A stretch of DNA of 64,000 nt from Pythium myriotylum (GCA_023091665.1 JALJCQ010000013.1:3756699-3820698); one strand, 5' to 3'; shown: positions 48,833-60,293, numbered from the stretch's first letter. A program made the numbers and translations. The notes: generated by a model not told the origin, from the sequence alone.

Positions 48833-50239
48833 CTAACAGAGGATCGAGGAGATGGAGCCCCGCTTCCCGTTGCTACCGGTGCTCGTGGTACTCGACGGCT
48901 GCTCGCCCAGCTCGGCCTCGAGTTCTCGCCGCGCGGCCTCGTACTCGCTCCGCCGCGGGATCTGGATGGGGGGCGGCGAGCGAAACCGCGCGCTTCGCTT
49001 GCTTGGAGCCACGGCCGTGGCCGGCCGCGCCGCCGCGGCCTTGGCGCTCTTCCGCGGCGCCTTGGCGAGCGGCTCTTTCTTGAGGCTGGCGTCTCGCCTC
49101 GCTGTCGCCTGCACCGAGGCGTTCTCGTCGCCGTAGAGCTCGTCGTCGTCGTCGTCTTCCTCTCCGTCGTCGTCGTCCTCGCTGGCGATGTGGGAGGCAC
49201 GGCGTTTCCGGGAAGAGGCAGCGTGGGCGCCTGCGGGCGGCGGGCTGCGCGACTTGGCGTCGGCCTGGGCCTTGCGGCTCTTCTCGTTCGGGTTCTGGAT
49301 CACGGCCGAGAGCTCGTCGCGCAGGGCGGCGATCTGCACCTGGAAGCGTTTCTTCTCGGCGCCGACGGCCGTGCCGGCGATGACTTGAAGCGACGTGATG
49401 CGGTTGACGAGGCTGCGGATGCGGCGGTGGGGCCATCGCACGAGCCCGTTGCGGCGGCAGATCTTCTTCATGAGCGTGATGCAGACGCCGAGCTCCTTGG
49501 CGACGACGGCCATGGGCTTGTTGAAGTGCGGCCGCAGCTCGTTGAGCGTGAGCTCCTTGACGTTGAGCGCGCCGGCGCGCGGCGCCACGGGCGGCAGCAA
49601 GTGGCGCAGCAGCGCGCTGGGGCTTCCGGGCGGCACGAAGACGGTCGCCGGGTCGATGGCCATGGAGAGCATGTCGGGCGAGACGCCGAGCCCGCCGCCG
49701 GGCGACGCGGCCGAGGCGAACATGGGCGAGAGCAAGTGCGCGCTGAGCGGCGGCGGGCTCGACGGGATGGTCACGGAGGGCGGGTAGAAGGCGCCGACGG
49801 GCGACATGGCGAGCAGCGGGCTCTGCAGGTGGCTGAGGAAGCTCTGCGGGTGGCCGAGCGGGCTCAGGCGCGAGCCGTGGAGCGGCGAGAAGGCGCCGGC
49901 GCCCAGCAGCGCGTAGACGCTCTGCGGCGACTCGTAGGCGTCGCCGAGCAGAGCGACCGTGTCGGCAACGTTGGCGTCGCTGGCGTCGCCGCTGGCGCCC
50001 TTGGGCTTGGAGAGCAGCCCGAGCGGCGAGAGCAGCAGCGAGGGCGAGCGCAGCGGCGTCCACTTGCCGAGCGACGGCGGCGGGAAGGAGACGCCGAGCT
50101 CGCCGGGCGTCGTGACGACGCGCAGCGAGCTGTGGAGGGACGACGTGGTCTTGGCGGGCGGCGGCGAGGGCGACGCCGCGGTGGATGGCGAGGTCATCTC
50201 TCCCGAGCTCTCGGCCATCAGGAACGGATCCGGCGACAT
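48833..50239 (-). CDS. RWP-RK domain transcription regulator
   Basis: A single exon of 468 codons. The first about 220 residues are Ser/Pro/Leu-rich and low-complexity. The RWP-RK domain lies at about 225-285: LTLNELRPHFNKPMAVVAKE, then LGVCITLMKKICRRNGL, then the signature RWPHRRIRSL, where the usual RK is RR. A short heptad helix follows, then an Asp/Glu-rich patch and a basic C-terminus (KSAKAAAARPATAVAPSKRS). RWP-RK proteins are DNA-binding regulators, known in plants for nitrate signalling and gametogenesis, and also present in oomycetes. The frame is open upstream to 50323 from a GTG; the first ATG is at 50239. The nuclear role is by family. Confidence 0.9.
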   Translation of the reverse strand: MSPDPFLMAESSGEMTSPSTAASPSPPPAKTTSSLHSSLRVVTTPGELGVSFPPPSLGKWTPLRSPSLLLSPLGLLSKPKGASGDASDANVADTVALLGDAYESPQSVYALLGAGAFSPLHGSRLSPLGHPQSFLSHLQSPLLAMSPVGAFYPPSVTIPSSPPPLSAHLLSPMFASAASPGGGLGVSPDMLSMAIDPATVFVPPGSPSALLRHLLPPVAPRAGALNVKELTLNELRPHFNKPMAVVAKELGVCITLMKKICRRNGLVRWPHRRIRSLVNRITSLQVIAGTAVGAEKKRFQVQIAALRDELSAVIQNPNEKSRKAQADAKSRSPPPAGAHAASSRKRRASHIASEDDDDGEEDDDDDELYGDENASVQATARRDASLKKEPLAKAPRKSAKAAAARPATAVAPSKRSARFRSPPPIQIPRRSEYEAARRELEAELGEQPSSTTSTGSNGKRGSISSILC

Positions 50240-50954
50240 GCACGCCAACGTTGGCGCGTTGGCGGATCGAGTGTGAGAGGGCGCGGCGCCTCGCGTGGGG
50301 GCGAGCCGATCTTTTAGTCTCACTTCGGTCGAAGCTTTTTTTTTTGTTGGTGTGGTGGTTTTTTCTTTCCCTGACTTTTTGTCGAAAGCGCGCCGAGGAA
50401 AACCTACACCTCCACTTCAACAACGCCCACTCAGCGAAGTGCAAACGGCTCGCACGAGCCAATCAGCCGCTCCGGAGGGCTAGGGCTGCCAATCTTCCAT
50501 CTTTTCCAACGGCCAGCATTCTTTTCCACTGTTTTATTTTTTCTTTCTTTCTTTCTTTTCGCGACCTTTCAGGATGCAGTCAGGTGGTCGCGCGAAGGTC
50601 GCGCGAAGTGAGCGGCCGTCTGAGTCCTCGCAGACCGAATCCATCGCCTTCAGCAGGGTATGAAGTGCTGCGTCTCCGCTTGGTCCACAGGCGTCAGTCA
50701 TCTTCGTGTAGGGGCTGCTCCCTCTCCAACATGGAGCGCGACGCGACGACGGCGGCGCAGTTGCCGCGTTGATGGGCGCGATCAGGCGCCCGATCTCCAG
50801 CTGGCGCGTTGTGTCCAGTGCGCACGGGATTACCCGACGGACTAAGTCATGGCGACAGTGTTGAGAAGAAGAAGTCTATGTAGCATATGAGCTTGCGTCC
50901 GCTTATATAGGTGTCCGATGGTGGTGGTGATGATAAATACACGGGCCGCCCGGC
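50240..50954. other. Intergenic, no gene seen
   Basis: A 715-bp region with T-runs around 50336-50345 and a TTTC-rich tract at about 50540-50560. It contains the promoter of the RWP-RK gene. No RNA or protein gene was recognised. Confidence 0.5.
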
Positions 50955-53235
50955 TCAGGCGAGCGGCGCGTAGACGGCCTTGAACTCGTGCGTGGGCGTC
51001 CAGGCGCCGACCGCGTGCCGCCGGCGGTCCATGGGCGCCGTGGCGAGCCCCTGGTCGCACGCGCCCTGCTCCAGCACGCCGTCCACCGAGAGCAGCCAGA
51101 CGCGGCTGTAGCTGTCGAGCGGCGACGGGCCCGGCACGAGCCGCAGACAGACCTTGACGCGCACGGCCGCGCGCTCGCCGTAGCCCGTGAACTCGAGCAT
51201 GAGCGCGTCGGCGCCCACGAACTGCGCGCGGTAGTCGCCGCACGCCAGCGCGTTCCACGGCACCGTGCTCGCCACGCCGCTCGGGAACGCCTCGAAGACG
51301 CGCTTGCGCCCGTCCAGCACGAGCTGCATGCCCGCCGACGACGAGTCGAGCGACCAGTGCGACCGGATCGCCAGCGTGCCGGCGGCTTCGTCCACCGCGA
51401 GCGTCACGTTGGCGAACTCGCGCATCCACTCGATCGCGCCGGCGATCGAGAGCAACGGCCCGGCACTGCCGCTTCCGTGGCCCAGACGCGCGAGCGAGCA
51501 CTGGTGGCTATCGAAGCTCCACGCGCCGCTGAACGCCGAGCTGCTCGAGCGGCGCGAGGGCGAGTCGTAGGGCAAAAAGCGGTCGGCACGCACGGGCGAG
51601 TCGTACGTCGAGTCGCGCTTGCGCTTGCTCGCGGCCGGCGACTGCTGCCCGAAGATGTATCCCTGCCGCGTCTGGTTCACGAAGAGCTCAAAGCCCGCCA
51701 TGGACGTGGACGAGAGCTGCTCGAGCAGCTCGGCGCGCAGCGGCTTGAAGTCGTCCTCGCGGAAGAGCGTCGCCACGACGTCCTCGTGGAGCTGCGCGAA
51801 CGACGAGCCGAAGCGCGTGGCCAGGAAGCGGTCCACGAGGTCGTGCACCACGACCGTCCACCGCAAGAACATCTCACGCTGCGCTGCCTTGTCCAGCAGC
51901 GCGCGCGCGCCCTCGGTCAAGAGCTGCTCGAGCAGACGGCGGTTGCTCGCGTCCAGCAGAACCCACGAGACCGTCTGGATGCACTGGTCCACGAGGCCAC
52001 GCACCTCGCTGTTGAGCGAGCCGAGTCGGGCGTCGCGCAGCGACGGCAGCGAGCGGCCGTCCGAGGGCGAGCTGCGGATGGGCGAGAGGAACGACCAGGA
52101 GACGGCGCGCGAGTAGCCCGGCGGGGGCGTGGCCGAGCGGCGAGGCGAGTCGTAGGACGACGGCGACGTGAAGACGTCGCTCCAGTTGCTCAGCGGCACG
52201 TGGAAGTCGGCGGCCGGCACGGCGGCGAGGAACTTGTAGAGCACGACGAGGCGCTTGGTCATGGCCAGCACGTCCGTGTGGCGAGACTCCCAGACCCGAC
52301 GGTCCTCGAGGAACTGCTCGCGCTCGCTGTGCACAGCGGCGTGGCTCAGCTGCGGGCTCCACGAGCGCGTCGGCGACGGCTTGCTGTGCTTGTCTTCCTT
52401 GGTCTGGTTCTCCACGAGAAAGGGCAGCATCTTCTGGCCCAGCGAGGCGATGAGCCCGTCGGGCTCGACGCCGAGCTCGCTGCTCTGGCGCACGACGTTC
52501 TCGGCGAGCATGGCGAGAAGGCGGCGATCGCCGCTGATCTCGGTCGGCGCGCGGCGGTAAGAGACGACCATGAACTCACTTGAGGACGTGGTCGCGACGA
52601 CGCGGAGGGTCTTGATCTCGGACGTGTCGTTCGGAGACGCGGGGGCCGGCACGGCCTGGAAGACGTAGATCTTGAGCACGTGCTTGGTGAAGCGCTGGGC
52701 CTTGGTGGCCGCGCTCTCCCACTCATAGTACCACCGTGCGCCCGGGTTGATCTCGTAGAGGTGGGTGGAGAAGTCGACGGCCTCGTGGGCCTGGCCCTCG
52801 ATCCACTCTCCCTTGGGGTTCTGCTCCGACTGGATGGCCTTGAAGACCGAGCTCGCCGAGAGCTCGTCGCCCAGAGCCAGTGTGTTGCCACCCACTTCTT
52901 CGAAGTGCGCGAAGACAAAGAGGTCGTCGATGTGGAGGTTGGGCTCCGGGCCGCCCGAGAGGTCCCCGCGCTGGCGTTTGGAGGCCTGGGACTGGAGGCG
53001 CACGTAGAGTGCCGAGCCGCAGTAGCTGCGGTTCACGTGCTCCGGGCAGCAGTGCGGGAAGCAGCGGAGGATCTTGGTGCCCTTGGTGCGGTTGGTGCTA
53101 GAGTTCAATCAAGATAGGTTAGATGGAAAGCTCGCGTCTCGACTATCCATACTTGGTGCTGTCTCACCGCTTGTATTCACTCAGGAAGAGCGATCCGTGG
53201 CGGCAGCCTCGGCGGTCGAATTGGCACGAGAGCAT
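50955..53235 (-). CDS. Unknown 736-residue protein
   Basis: Two exons (53235-53168, 53097-50955) with a 70-nt intron (GTGAGA..TAG) join in frame. The N-terminus has a Cys/His-rich segment (MLSCQFDRRGCRHGS, then CFPHCCPEH..C) that may bind zinc. It is followed by a globular part with FVFAHFEEVGG and RWYYEWESAATKAQRF, then a Ser/Pro-rich middle with several YDSPxR repeats that look like phosphorylation sites. A helical region follows, and the final about 200 residues have beta-rich character (WMREFANVTLAVDE to WTPTHEFKAVYAPLA). I do not recognise a family. An in-frame upstream ATG at 53385 would add 50 residues. The splice site and uniform codon use support a real gene. Confidence 0.65.
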
Positions 53236-55852
53236 CTTCGCGTCGTCGTCTTGTGTGCGAGCGAGCGCGTTGGAAACTGGGGCCGACCCAACCAAACAGA
53301 CAGTCTTTTTCTGAGTGTCCGAGGAGCGCGCCAGTCGCCGCGTATACGCCGAGTCGCTATTTCTGCGAGGCGAAGAAATGGACAATGCGACGGCGTCGGC
53401 GAAGAGAACAGCTCAGGGTTGCGGGTGCACGGCGGCTTTTGTGGAGGACAAATGGTCCCATCTGGCTACCACTATGTATGATGGCTGCAAGGCTCGGGAG
53501 GAGCGGCTGAAACAGAAGCTGCTGCTCAATAAAAAGAGCAGTGGCCCATTCGGCAGATGGGGGAGATCCCAGTTGACGGATGCAATGGTGGCTGCAGGCG
53601 TAGCAACAGGCCGACACGTAAACGCAGTCAGCGAAGTAATTGTGGTTTCGGCACCCATTGCCCCGGGCGAAAACCCGAGTCTTCTCGACGAATGGGGACC
53701 AATCTCGGCGAAGTTGGTGGGTGCCACAAAATGACGAAAGCCCGGCCTCTGGACACAACATCCCACCCTCTTGGATCTTTGATACGGAGTTCTTCGCCAT
53801 CTTGTTCCTGAACAGCGTGTTGCGACAGGACGGAGCCCACCATCTCCCGCCAGTTTGATAAGAAGATTGATCCTCGCACCGAGCACAAAAAAGTCGGCAG
53901 ATATGCCGAAATGGAGCCACCCTGCTTACGGCGGCCGCCCGGGCTGACCTAGCAAGCGACCAATCGTCGCACTGTCCATCCCGTTCCTGTCCGGTACTGT
54001 ATCTTACCGAGTGGGAAGCCATGGCCGCCGTCAGTCGTTGTCGCACCTTCACGTCCGAGTTGCGTTTAGTTCGAATACTCGGTACTACTGCTTCGTCCGA
54101 GTCCCGACATGAAAAAAACCCCAAACGTCCATGCACGTGATTATTATTAGTAAGTAGCAGCAGCTAATCGGATGGTGGCAAACCCACTTGGGAATAAGAC
54201 CGGCTTGCATCCACACCTGCTATCTGTGTCGCCTCTCGTGAACAGCGAAATCCCCAGCAAAAAAAAGCATTGCCAGAGATCCTCCAACGCACCAAACCTG
54301 CTGTGCTTTGTGTAACGGGCGTCACGATTGCGATTTTTCGGCTGGGAGAAGAGCCACGCGGCTTGCAAACAAGCGTAAACACTGATTCTGAACCGGAATC
54401 CTCTGTGAGTCAATTCCAATGCTTACGGTCTCTCCTGATGGACCCTTGAAGGTGCGGAAGAGGAAATGTCTCCAGTGGTTTTCTTCCTCCAGGGGGAAAG
54501 ACCTGCGACCACAAAAGAGAGAATCGTCTGCTCTCCAGTGTTTCTCCGTCCAGGCCGCGAGCCCAAGACTCAAGGCCCCGAGAATTTTCTCGTCGGATTC
54601 CGCCACAACCGAACGCCTGACTGCAGCATGGCGTCATTGACACGGCAGTGTTGAGTACTGTCTGGCCCTGAATCACTCTTCCCAAACTTGCTCTTTGCTC
54701 CCAGCGTTCCCATGCTTAGTGGACGCCCACCATCTCCTCGTCAAGAGAACAAGCCCCCCGTGGGTCCTGAGATGCGCCGACCACGTCACCACTGTAAAGT
54801 ACCATCGCGGTAATATTGGGTCGCGTGGCTCCGCGGTCAGTTCAACATCAGCGACGGTTTGGTTTATGGTCCGGTGCCAGTCGACAAACCCGGGGCGAGA
54901 GCGCAGCTCATCCGAGAATGTTGCTTGTCGCTGGTGCATTTGGCCCCACCGTCTCCCGCAGATGTCCAGTGTGGACTCCACCATGGACAGGCTGGTCGGT
55001 GGACGTGGGGTTTAGTCCGTTGTCCCCAACCCTGCAAACTTGGGGCGAATGCATCATCACTTGCAAGCCGACCACATACGGAATGATGAAGTCATCGCGC
55101 GATGAGCTGCTGTACACGGACGGACCACTTGCCGGGTGTCTGGGTGGACGTCAGTGGTTTGCTTGGGATCACCAGGATCCGCTGCGGCCGACAACAGCCA
55201 CCCACCAGACGGGCAGTCGCGGACGCTTGGCGTGTGTCGCTGATTGTGCCAAAGATCTACACGACGCGTACCACCGCTGAGGTGATGGATGCAATTCGAG
55301 GGCAGCGTGCAATTGTGCAATTGCATCAGCCAGTATGTAATATTGTCGCACTGTATATAGTGAATCGGACTCAACGCTGCATGACGCGAGACTGGACAGA
55401 ATTATACGAGAGGGCGTCACCGTGAGGAGCAGCCCGTGGGAAGGTGGACGCGAGTTGAAGCTCGCGAGCTGTACACACTTTTAAAATCGGTTGGTGGCTG
55501 CAGCACAGCGAGGTGGCAAACAGGACTGCGTACGTAGTGGCTGGCGATCGTATCCACTAACGCTGAGGCAGACGACGCGGTGCCTTTGCAACGGGATGTC
55601 TTGGATTAGCCGTGTCCACTAACAACCTTGAACACGCGATTGGCAAACTCGACGCTGTCGGGCGACCTTAGCTGCTGGTGGGTTCCTGAGATCTCCCTCT
55701 AAAACCAAGACCAACGAGCCATCCTTGCCACACAGAACAGTTCAGCAGTGTCTCAGAGCGAACGAGAGCCAGAGAACAAGAATCTGGTACAAAAGGAGAG
55801 GAGGAGCCTGGCTCAGCTGCGGAGAGAAACCATGGCCTCTATTCTGCGGTAC
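53236..55852. other. 2.6-kb region without a recognisable gene
   Basis: Several ORFs of 90-160 codons occur on both strands, for example plus 53378-53734 and plus 54816-55280. None has a recognisable domain, splice structure or composition matching nearby genes. Base composition is less GC-rich than in the genes. Old mobile-element debris is possible but I cannot show it. Confidence 0.45.
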
Positions 55853-56952
55853 TTAAATGTCGTCGGCATCATCGAGGTTGAGCAAGACCTTCTCCATACC
55901 CGGCTTGAAGGCTGGCTTTCCAAGGAAGGGGCAGCTGCCGCAGCGGAAGGCATCGCCCTTGTAGCACTGCATGACACAAAACCAGAGGTGGGCAACCACA
56001 CGTATACCATGGACGGGCATTGGGACGTACGTTGCCGCAGCTCGAGACCATCTCGGTAAGTTCCGAATCGGAAACAACAGGCTTATCCTCCTCGTCTTTG
56101 CGGCTGTTGAGACATTCAATGGTCCATTATCAGGGTTTCTAGAACGAATCAACCTCCACGCCATCGACTCAGACTACGTACCCGCATGTGCAATCCTTGC
56201 ATGCTCGTCGCTTTCCATCCTTGCCGACTTCACAGTCATCCTTGGCCGCCTTCAGCACCTCGTCTGTGTCATCCAGCAGTGTATCCTGTCCATTAGGTCA
56301 GATAATGCGTGAGCCACAATCCCGTCAGCCTTCTTCAGGCACTCGACGCACCTCGTCGATCATGTCATCGTCCTCGTCGTTGAAATCATCGGCGACGACA
56401 GTCCACTTCTTGAGCGGCGCGGCCGTCTGTGCGGCACCATTGTTGAGCTTGATTGCGACTGTCGCGCTCTTCTCCAATGCCTGCTTTTTGGACGTAAACA
56501 GCGTCGCGTTCTCAAGGCCAGGGTAGGTGTTGACCTCCGCATCCACGTTCGTATCCACGAAGCCAGCAATCATCAGTGCCATCAGCACGTTGCTCTGCAG
56601 AACGAAACCCCCATTTCTTTCAACAACCTTGGTTCCAACCGCCAACCCGACGAGATCGCACCTTGTTGTCGTCGGTGACGTCCGCCACGTAGAGCTGCAG
56701 GTCACCGCCGGCCTTGATGTGGGGCGTGAGCGCCTCGAGGTCGCCCGCGAGCGCCGCCGCGTCGTCATTGAAGGCGACGACGCCGTCGAAGACGTGGTCC
56801 GTCGTGAGGTTGGCGGCCACGACCTCGGGGATGTCGGTGTTGGTGCCCACGGGCAGCACGCGCACGTTGGAGACGGCGTTGTCCTCCTGGAAGACGGACA
56901 CGGGCGACTCGCCGTGGAGGCGGATGAACACGACGACCTCGCCCTCGAGCAT
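55853..56952 (-). CDS. CIAPIN1: Anamorsin/CIAPIN1 (Dre2), cytosolic Fe-S cluster assembly factor
   Basis: Five exons (56952-56662, 56594-56352, 56285-56182, 56103-56031, 55966-55853) with introns of 67, 66, 78 and 64 nt, all GT..AG, give 274 residues. The N-terminal about 180 residues are a degenerate SAM-methyltransferase-like domain and an acidic linker. The C-terminus holds the two Fe-S sites: a Cys-rich motif ending CKDCTCG, and the twin CX2C motif of the family, [15 protein letters not shown] followed by [11 protein letters not shown]. Dre2 receives electrons from the diflavin reductase Tah18 and is needed for cytosolic Fe-S protein maturation. Length matches orthologues. This is the last recognisable housekeeping gene before the subtelomere, about 0.8 kb from the satellite array. 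Confidence 0.95.
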
Positions 56953-57018
56953 GGCGGAGATGGATGGCTGGATTCGCTGCGGAAGAGAGACTGACTCGAG
57001 GAGCTCCTCGCAGTCGTG

Positions 57019-57037
57019 TCACAAATGGAACAAATGC
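57019..57037 (-). promoter_or_regulatory. Inr plus flanking-promoter-like motif of CIAPIN1
   Basis: On the minus strand the sequence reads GCATTTGTTCCATTTGTGA, about 65-85 bp upstream of the CIAPIN1 ATG. It resembles the combined oomycete Inr/FPR core (CATTY..CAWTTT). This is a motif match only. Confidence 0.4.
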
Positions 57038-57059
57038 GATCACGCTAAATCAGTTGATT

Positions 57060-57731
57060 AGGTAAGAAAAGTGGCGTGAAAACAGTAGATGATGGATCAT
57101 GGGGAGGGAGTGGAAAAAAAAGAGAGCTTGCGAACAAAGGTTCACAGTTTCCAGATAATCTCGCGTGGCTTGAGCAATGCGGCAGACTTGCTGCGCTGTG
57201 TGAAATCCGTACCTCCTATGGGGAGCGTTGATTATTAATAGGAAAATGTTCTGCAGTTGTATTGTCGTTTTCACCAAAATTTGTGGAACTGGCAGTGAAA
57301 CTGGAAGATTTCCGAATCGATTTAGATCTGGTTTTGGCCCAATCAGAGAATGCAAATAGATGCTTGGAATGGAATGGAATTACGGATTACGCGTTGGCCT
57401 ATGGGAAACGATCTATCAGGGCTAGCCTGCCATAGAGACGCAAACAGTGCCCCCAAATAGATGCTTGTCTGTCCGCGGTGTGCACAAGAATGGGGAAGTG
57501 GTTAGGTCGGTTGAAAGTCGCAGCTCTGATTGGCTGAATATCGATCGAATTGAATTGAAAACGATTGCCCAAAACGATTCGACCGGGGGTGGTCTCAAAA
57601 ATTCGAATGAAATTGACAATACTGGCAGCCCTATATTCCTCAGCGCCACTTCCTCCGCGAATCTTGGCCATGCACATTTTTCCACGCTGTGTCTCCATCC
57701 GCTGCACAATCAAACCCAGAACGACGGGAAA
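57060..57731. other. AT-richer transition between CIAPIN1 and the satellite
   Basis: These 672 bp show noticeably higher AT content than the genes and no gene. The right boundary is abrupt, where the first satellite unit begins after GGGAAA at about 57732. Confidence 0.5.
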
Positions 57732-59810
57732 GACACGCGCACACGATGGCAGCATGCGTGTGGTGTGTGTGGGCGTGTGTGTACCAAGTGGGAGACGTGT
57801 GGGGTGCGAATTGAGTGTGGTAGACACTTTTGTGTGGGGTGAGACACAGTCTGGCGAGCCTCGGTCACAAATGACGAAGGCTGTTGTGGGGTCCCGTGGT
57901 GGAAAGCGCAGTTCCGTGCCCCCATCCCAATGCGCATGATCGGTGGGAGACGGCGTGTGCCAAGTTTGGCGGGCGTGCACTTGGAACTGGTCGTCCGCGC
58001 GCAAAACCTTGTGGATACCCGGTGTGTCTGGTAGGGTTTAGTCCGAGCCCGTGGAGACACAAAAGAGCTGTTGGAGGCTACGGAACGACCGAAACGACAC
58101 GCGCACACGATGGCAGCATGCGTGTGGTGTGTGTGGGCGTGTGTGTACCAAGTGGGAGACGTGTGGGGTGCGAATTGAGTGTGGTAGACACTTTTGTGTG
58201 GGGTGAGACACAGTCTGGCGAGCCTCGGTCACAAATGACGAAGGCTGTTGTGGGGTCCCGTGGTGGAAAGCGCAGTTCCGTGCCCCCATCCCAATGCGCA
58301 TGATCGGTGGGAGACGGCGTGTGCCAAGTTTGGCGGGCGTGCACTTGGAACTGGTCGTCCGCGCGCAAAACCTTGTGGATACCCGGTGTGTCTGGTAGGG
58401 TTTAGTCCGAGCCCGTGGAGACACAAAAGAGCTGTTGGAGGCTACGGAACGACCGAAACGACACGCGCACACGATGGCAGCATGCGTGTGGTGTGTGTGG
58501 GCGTGTGTGTACCAAGTGGGAGACGTGTGGGGTGCGAATTGAGTGTGGTAGACACTTTTGTGTGGGGTGAGACACAGTCTGGCGAGCCTCGGTCACAAAT
58601 GACGAAGGCTGTTGTGGGGTCCCGTGGTGGAAAGCGCAGTTCCGTGCCCCCATCCCAATGCGCATGATCGGTGGGAGACGGCGTGTGCCAAGTTTGGCGG
58701 GCGTGCACTTGGAACTGGTCGTCCGCGCGCAAAACCTTGTGGATACCCGGTGTGTCTGGTAGGGTTTAGTCCGAGCCCGTGGAGACACAAAAGAGCTGTT
58801 GGAGGCTACGGAACGACCGAAACGACACGCGCACACGATGGCAGCATGCGTGTGGTGTGTGTGGGCGTGTGTGTACCAAGTGGGAGACGTGTGGGGTGCG
58901 AATTGAGTGTGGTAGACACTTTTGTGTGGGGTGAGACACAGTCTGGCGAGCCTCGGTCACAAATGACGAAGGCTGTTGTGGGGTCCCGTGGTGGAAAGCG
59001 CAGTTCCGTGCCCCCATCCCAATGCGCATGATCGGTGGGAGACGGCGTGTGCCAAGTTTGGCGGGCGTGCACTTGGAACTGGTCGTCCGCGCGCAAAACC
59101 TTGTGGATACCCGGTGTGTCTGGTAGGGTTTAGTCCGAGCCCGTGGAGACACAAAAGAGCTGTTGGAGGCTACGGAACGACCGAAACGACACGCGCACAC
59201 GATGGCAGCATGCGTGTGGTGTGTGTGGGCGTGTGTGTACCAAGTGGGAGACGTGTGGGGTGCGAATTGAGTGTGGTAGACACTTTTGTGTGGGGTGAGA
59301 CACAGTCTGGCGAGCCTCGGTCACAAATGACGAAGGCTGTTGTGGGGTCCCGTGGTGGAAAGCGCAGTTCCGTGCCCCCATCCCAATGCGCATGATCGGT
59401 GGGAGACGGCGTGTGCCAAGTTTGGCGGGCGTGCACTTGGAACTGGTCGTCCGCGCGCAAAACCTTGTGGATACCCGGTGTGTCTGGTAGGGTTTAGTCC
59501 GAGCCCGTGGAGACACAAAAGAGCTGTTGGAGGCTACGGAACGACCGAAACGACACGCGCACACGATGGCAGCATGCGTGTGGTGTGTGTGGGCGTGTGT
59601 GTACCAAGTGGGAGACGTGTGGGGTGCGAATTGAGTGTGGTAGACACTTTTGTGTGGGGTGAGACACAGTCTGGCGAGCCTCGGTCACAAATGACGAAGG
59701 CTGTTGTGGGGTCCCGTGGTGGAAAGCGCAGTTCCGTGCCCCCATCCCAATGCGCATGATCGGTGGGAGACGGCGTGTGCCAAGTTTGGCGGGCGTGCAC
59801 TTGGAACTGG
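57732..59810. repeat. Subtelomeric 364-bp satellite, five full units and one truncated
   Basis: Units start at 57732, 58096, 58460, 58824, 59188 and 59552, exactly 364 bp apart. Apart from the first few bases of the unit boundary, I see no differences between copies. The sixth copy stops after about 259 bp at AACTGG, where TTTAGGG repeats begin. Each complete unit contains an internal telomere-like TAGGGTTTAG (58032-58041 in the first). Repeated 139- and 144-codon frames inside it are products of the tandem repeat, not genes. It is typical of a chromosome-end satellite. Confidence 0.97.
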
Positions 59811-59863
59811 TTAGGGTTTAGGGTTTAGGGTTTAGGGTTTAGGGTTTAGGGTTTAGGGTTTAG
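59811..59863 (+). repeat. Interstitial telomeric repeat, 7.5 TTTAGGG units
   Basis: A perfect TTTAGGG tract begins directly at the broken satellite unit and ends TTTAG followed by element A. Its orientation is that of the chromosome end, so it looks like a fossil telomere. Confidence 0.97.
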
Positions 59864-60264
59864 AGAGGCTTGAAGTGACTTGCAAAGACTTGGTCAGGGA
59901 AACTACGACCCAAAGAGTTGCTCTATTACAGATGCAGGGGCTCTTTCGACTTGATGTCTTCGTCGGTGGGCGTCTTCGTGCTGAGTGGAAAATTGAAAAC
60001 TGAGGAAGACCGCCGACCTCGCCCCCGGGTGCCTACGCTAAAGTCCTACGCTAGAGTCCTACGCTTCTGGGTTCTAGGGCTGGACAGGAACTTGAGTGTT
60101 CTGGGTCTGCGTGTCTGTGCTGCTGGGGTCTTGAGACACGTGAGAATATTCGACGTCCTGGGTTGAACATTCTCGAACATTCTCGGGAATATTCTCGAAT
60201 GTTCGGTCGAACGTTCTCGAACCTTCGACAAACTTTTCGACTGGGTTGGCCGAAATTTTCGTCT
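59864..60264 (-). mobile_element. Telomere-associated element A, longest copy
   Basis: This segment of about 401 bp is bounded on both sides by telomeric repeats. Its left end (AGAGGCTTGAAG after TTTAG) is identical to the left ends of two more copies at 63441 and 63646, while the right end differs in each. A fixed end on the centromere side and variable truncation on the telomere side fit a retroelement whose RNA 3' end lies left (minus-strand sense). No protein-coding frame was recognised. It may be a 5'-truncated relative or non-autonomous partner of the adjacent Penelope-like element. The strand is an inference. Confidence 0.7.
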
Positions 60265-60293
60265 GGGTTTAGGGTTTAGGGTAGGGTTTGGGG
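60265..60293 (+). repeat. Short degenerate interstitial telomeric tract
   Basis: GGGTTTAGGGTTTAGGG followed by imperfect units (TAGGGTTTGGGG) separates element A from the 3' end of the Penelope-like element. Confidence 0.85.

Noticed and set aside
49190..50317. 375-codon plus-strand frame opposite the RWP-RK gene
   Set aside because: It is a GC-rich shadow of a gene with a clear DNA-binding domain.
53315..53734. 139-codon plus-strand ORF near the unknown gene's 5' end
   Set aside because: It overlaps the neighbour's upstream region, has no recognisable domain or supported start, and its composition is not convincingly coding.
57884..59759. Repeated 139-codon (+) and 144-codon (-) ORFs
   Set aside because: They recur every 364 bp with the satellite unit, have no recognisable domain and no start context, so they are by-products of the repeat.
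57732..59810. CRISPR-like or IS-like interpretation of the 364-bp repeats
   Set aside because: There are no unique spacers, the units are directly adjacent and far too long, and the context is a eukaryotic telomere.
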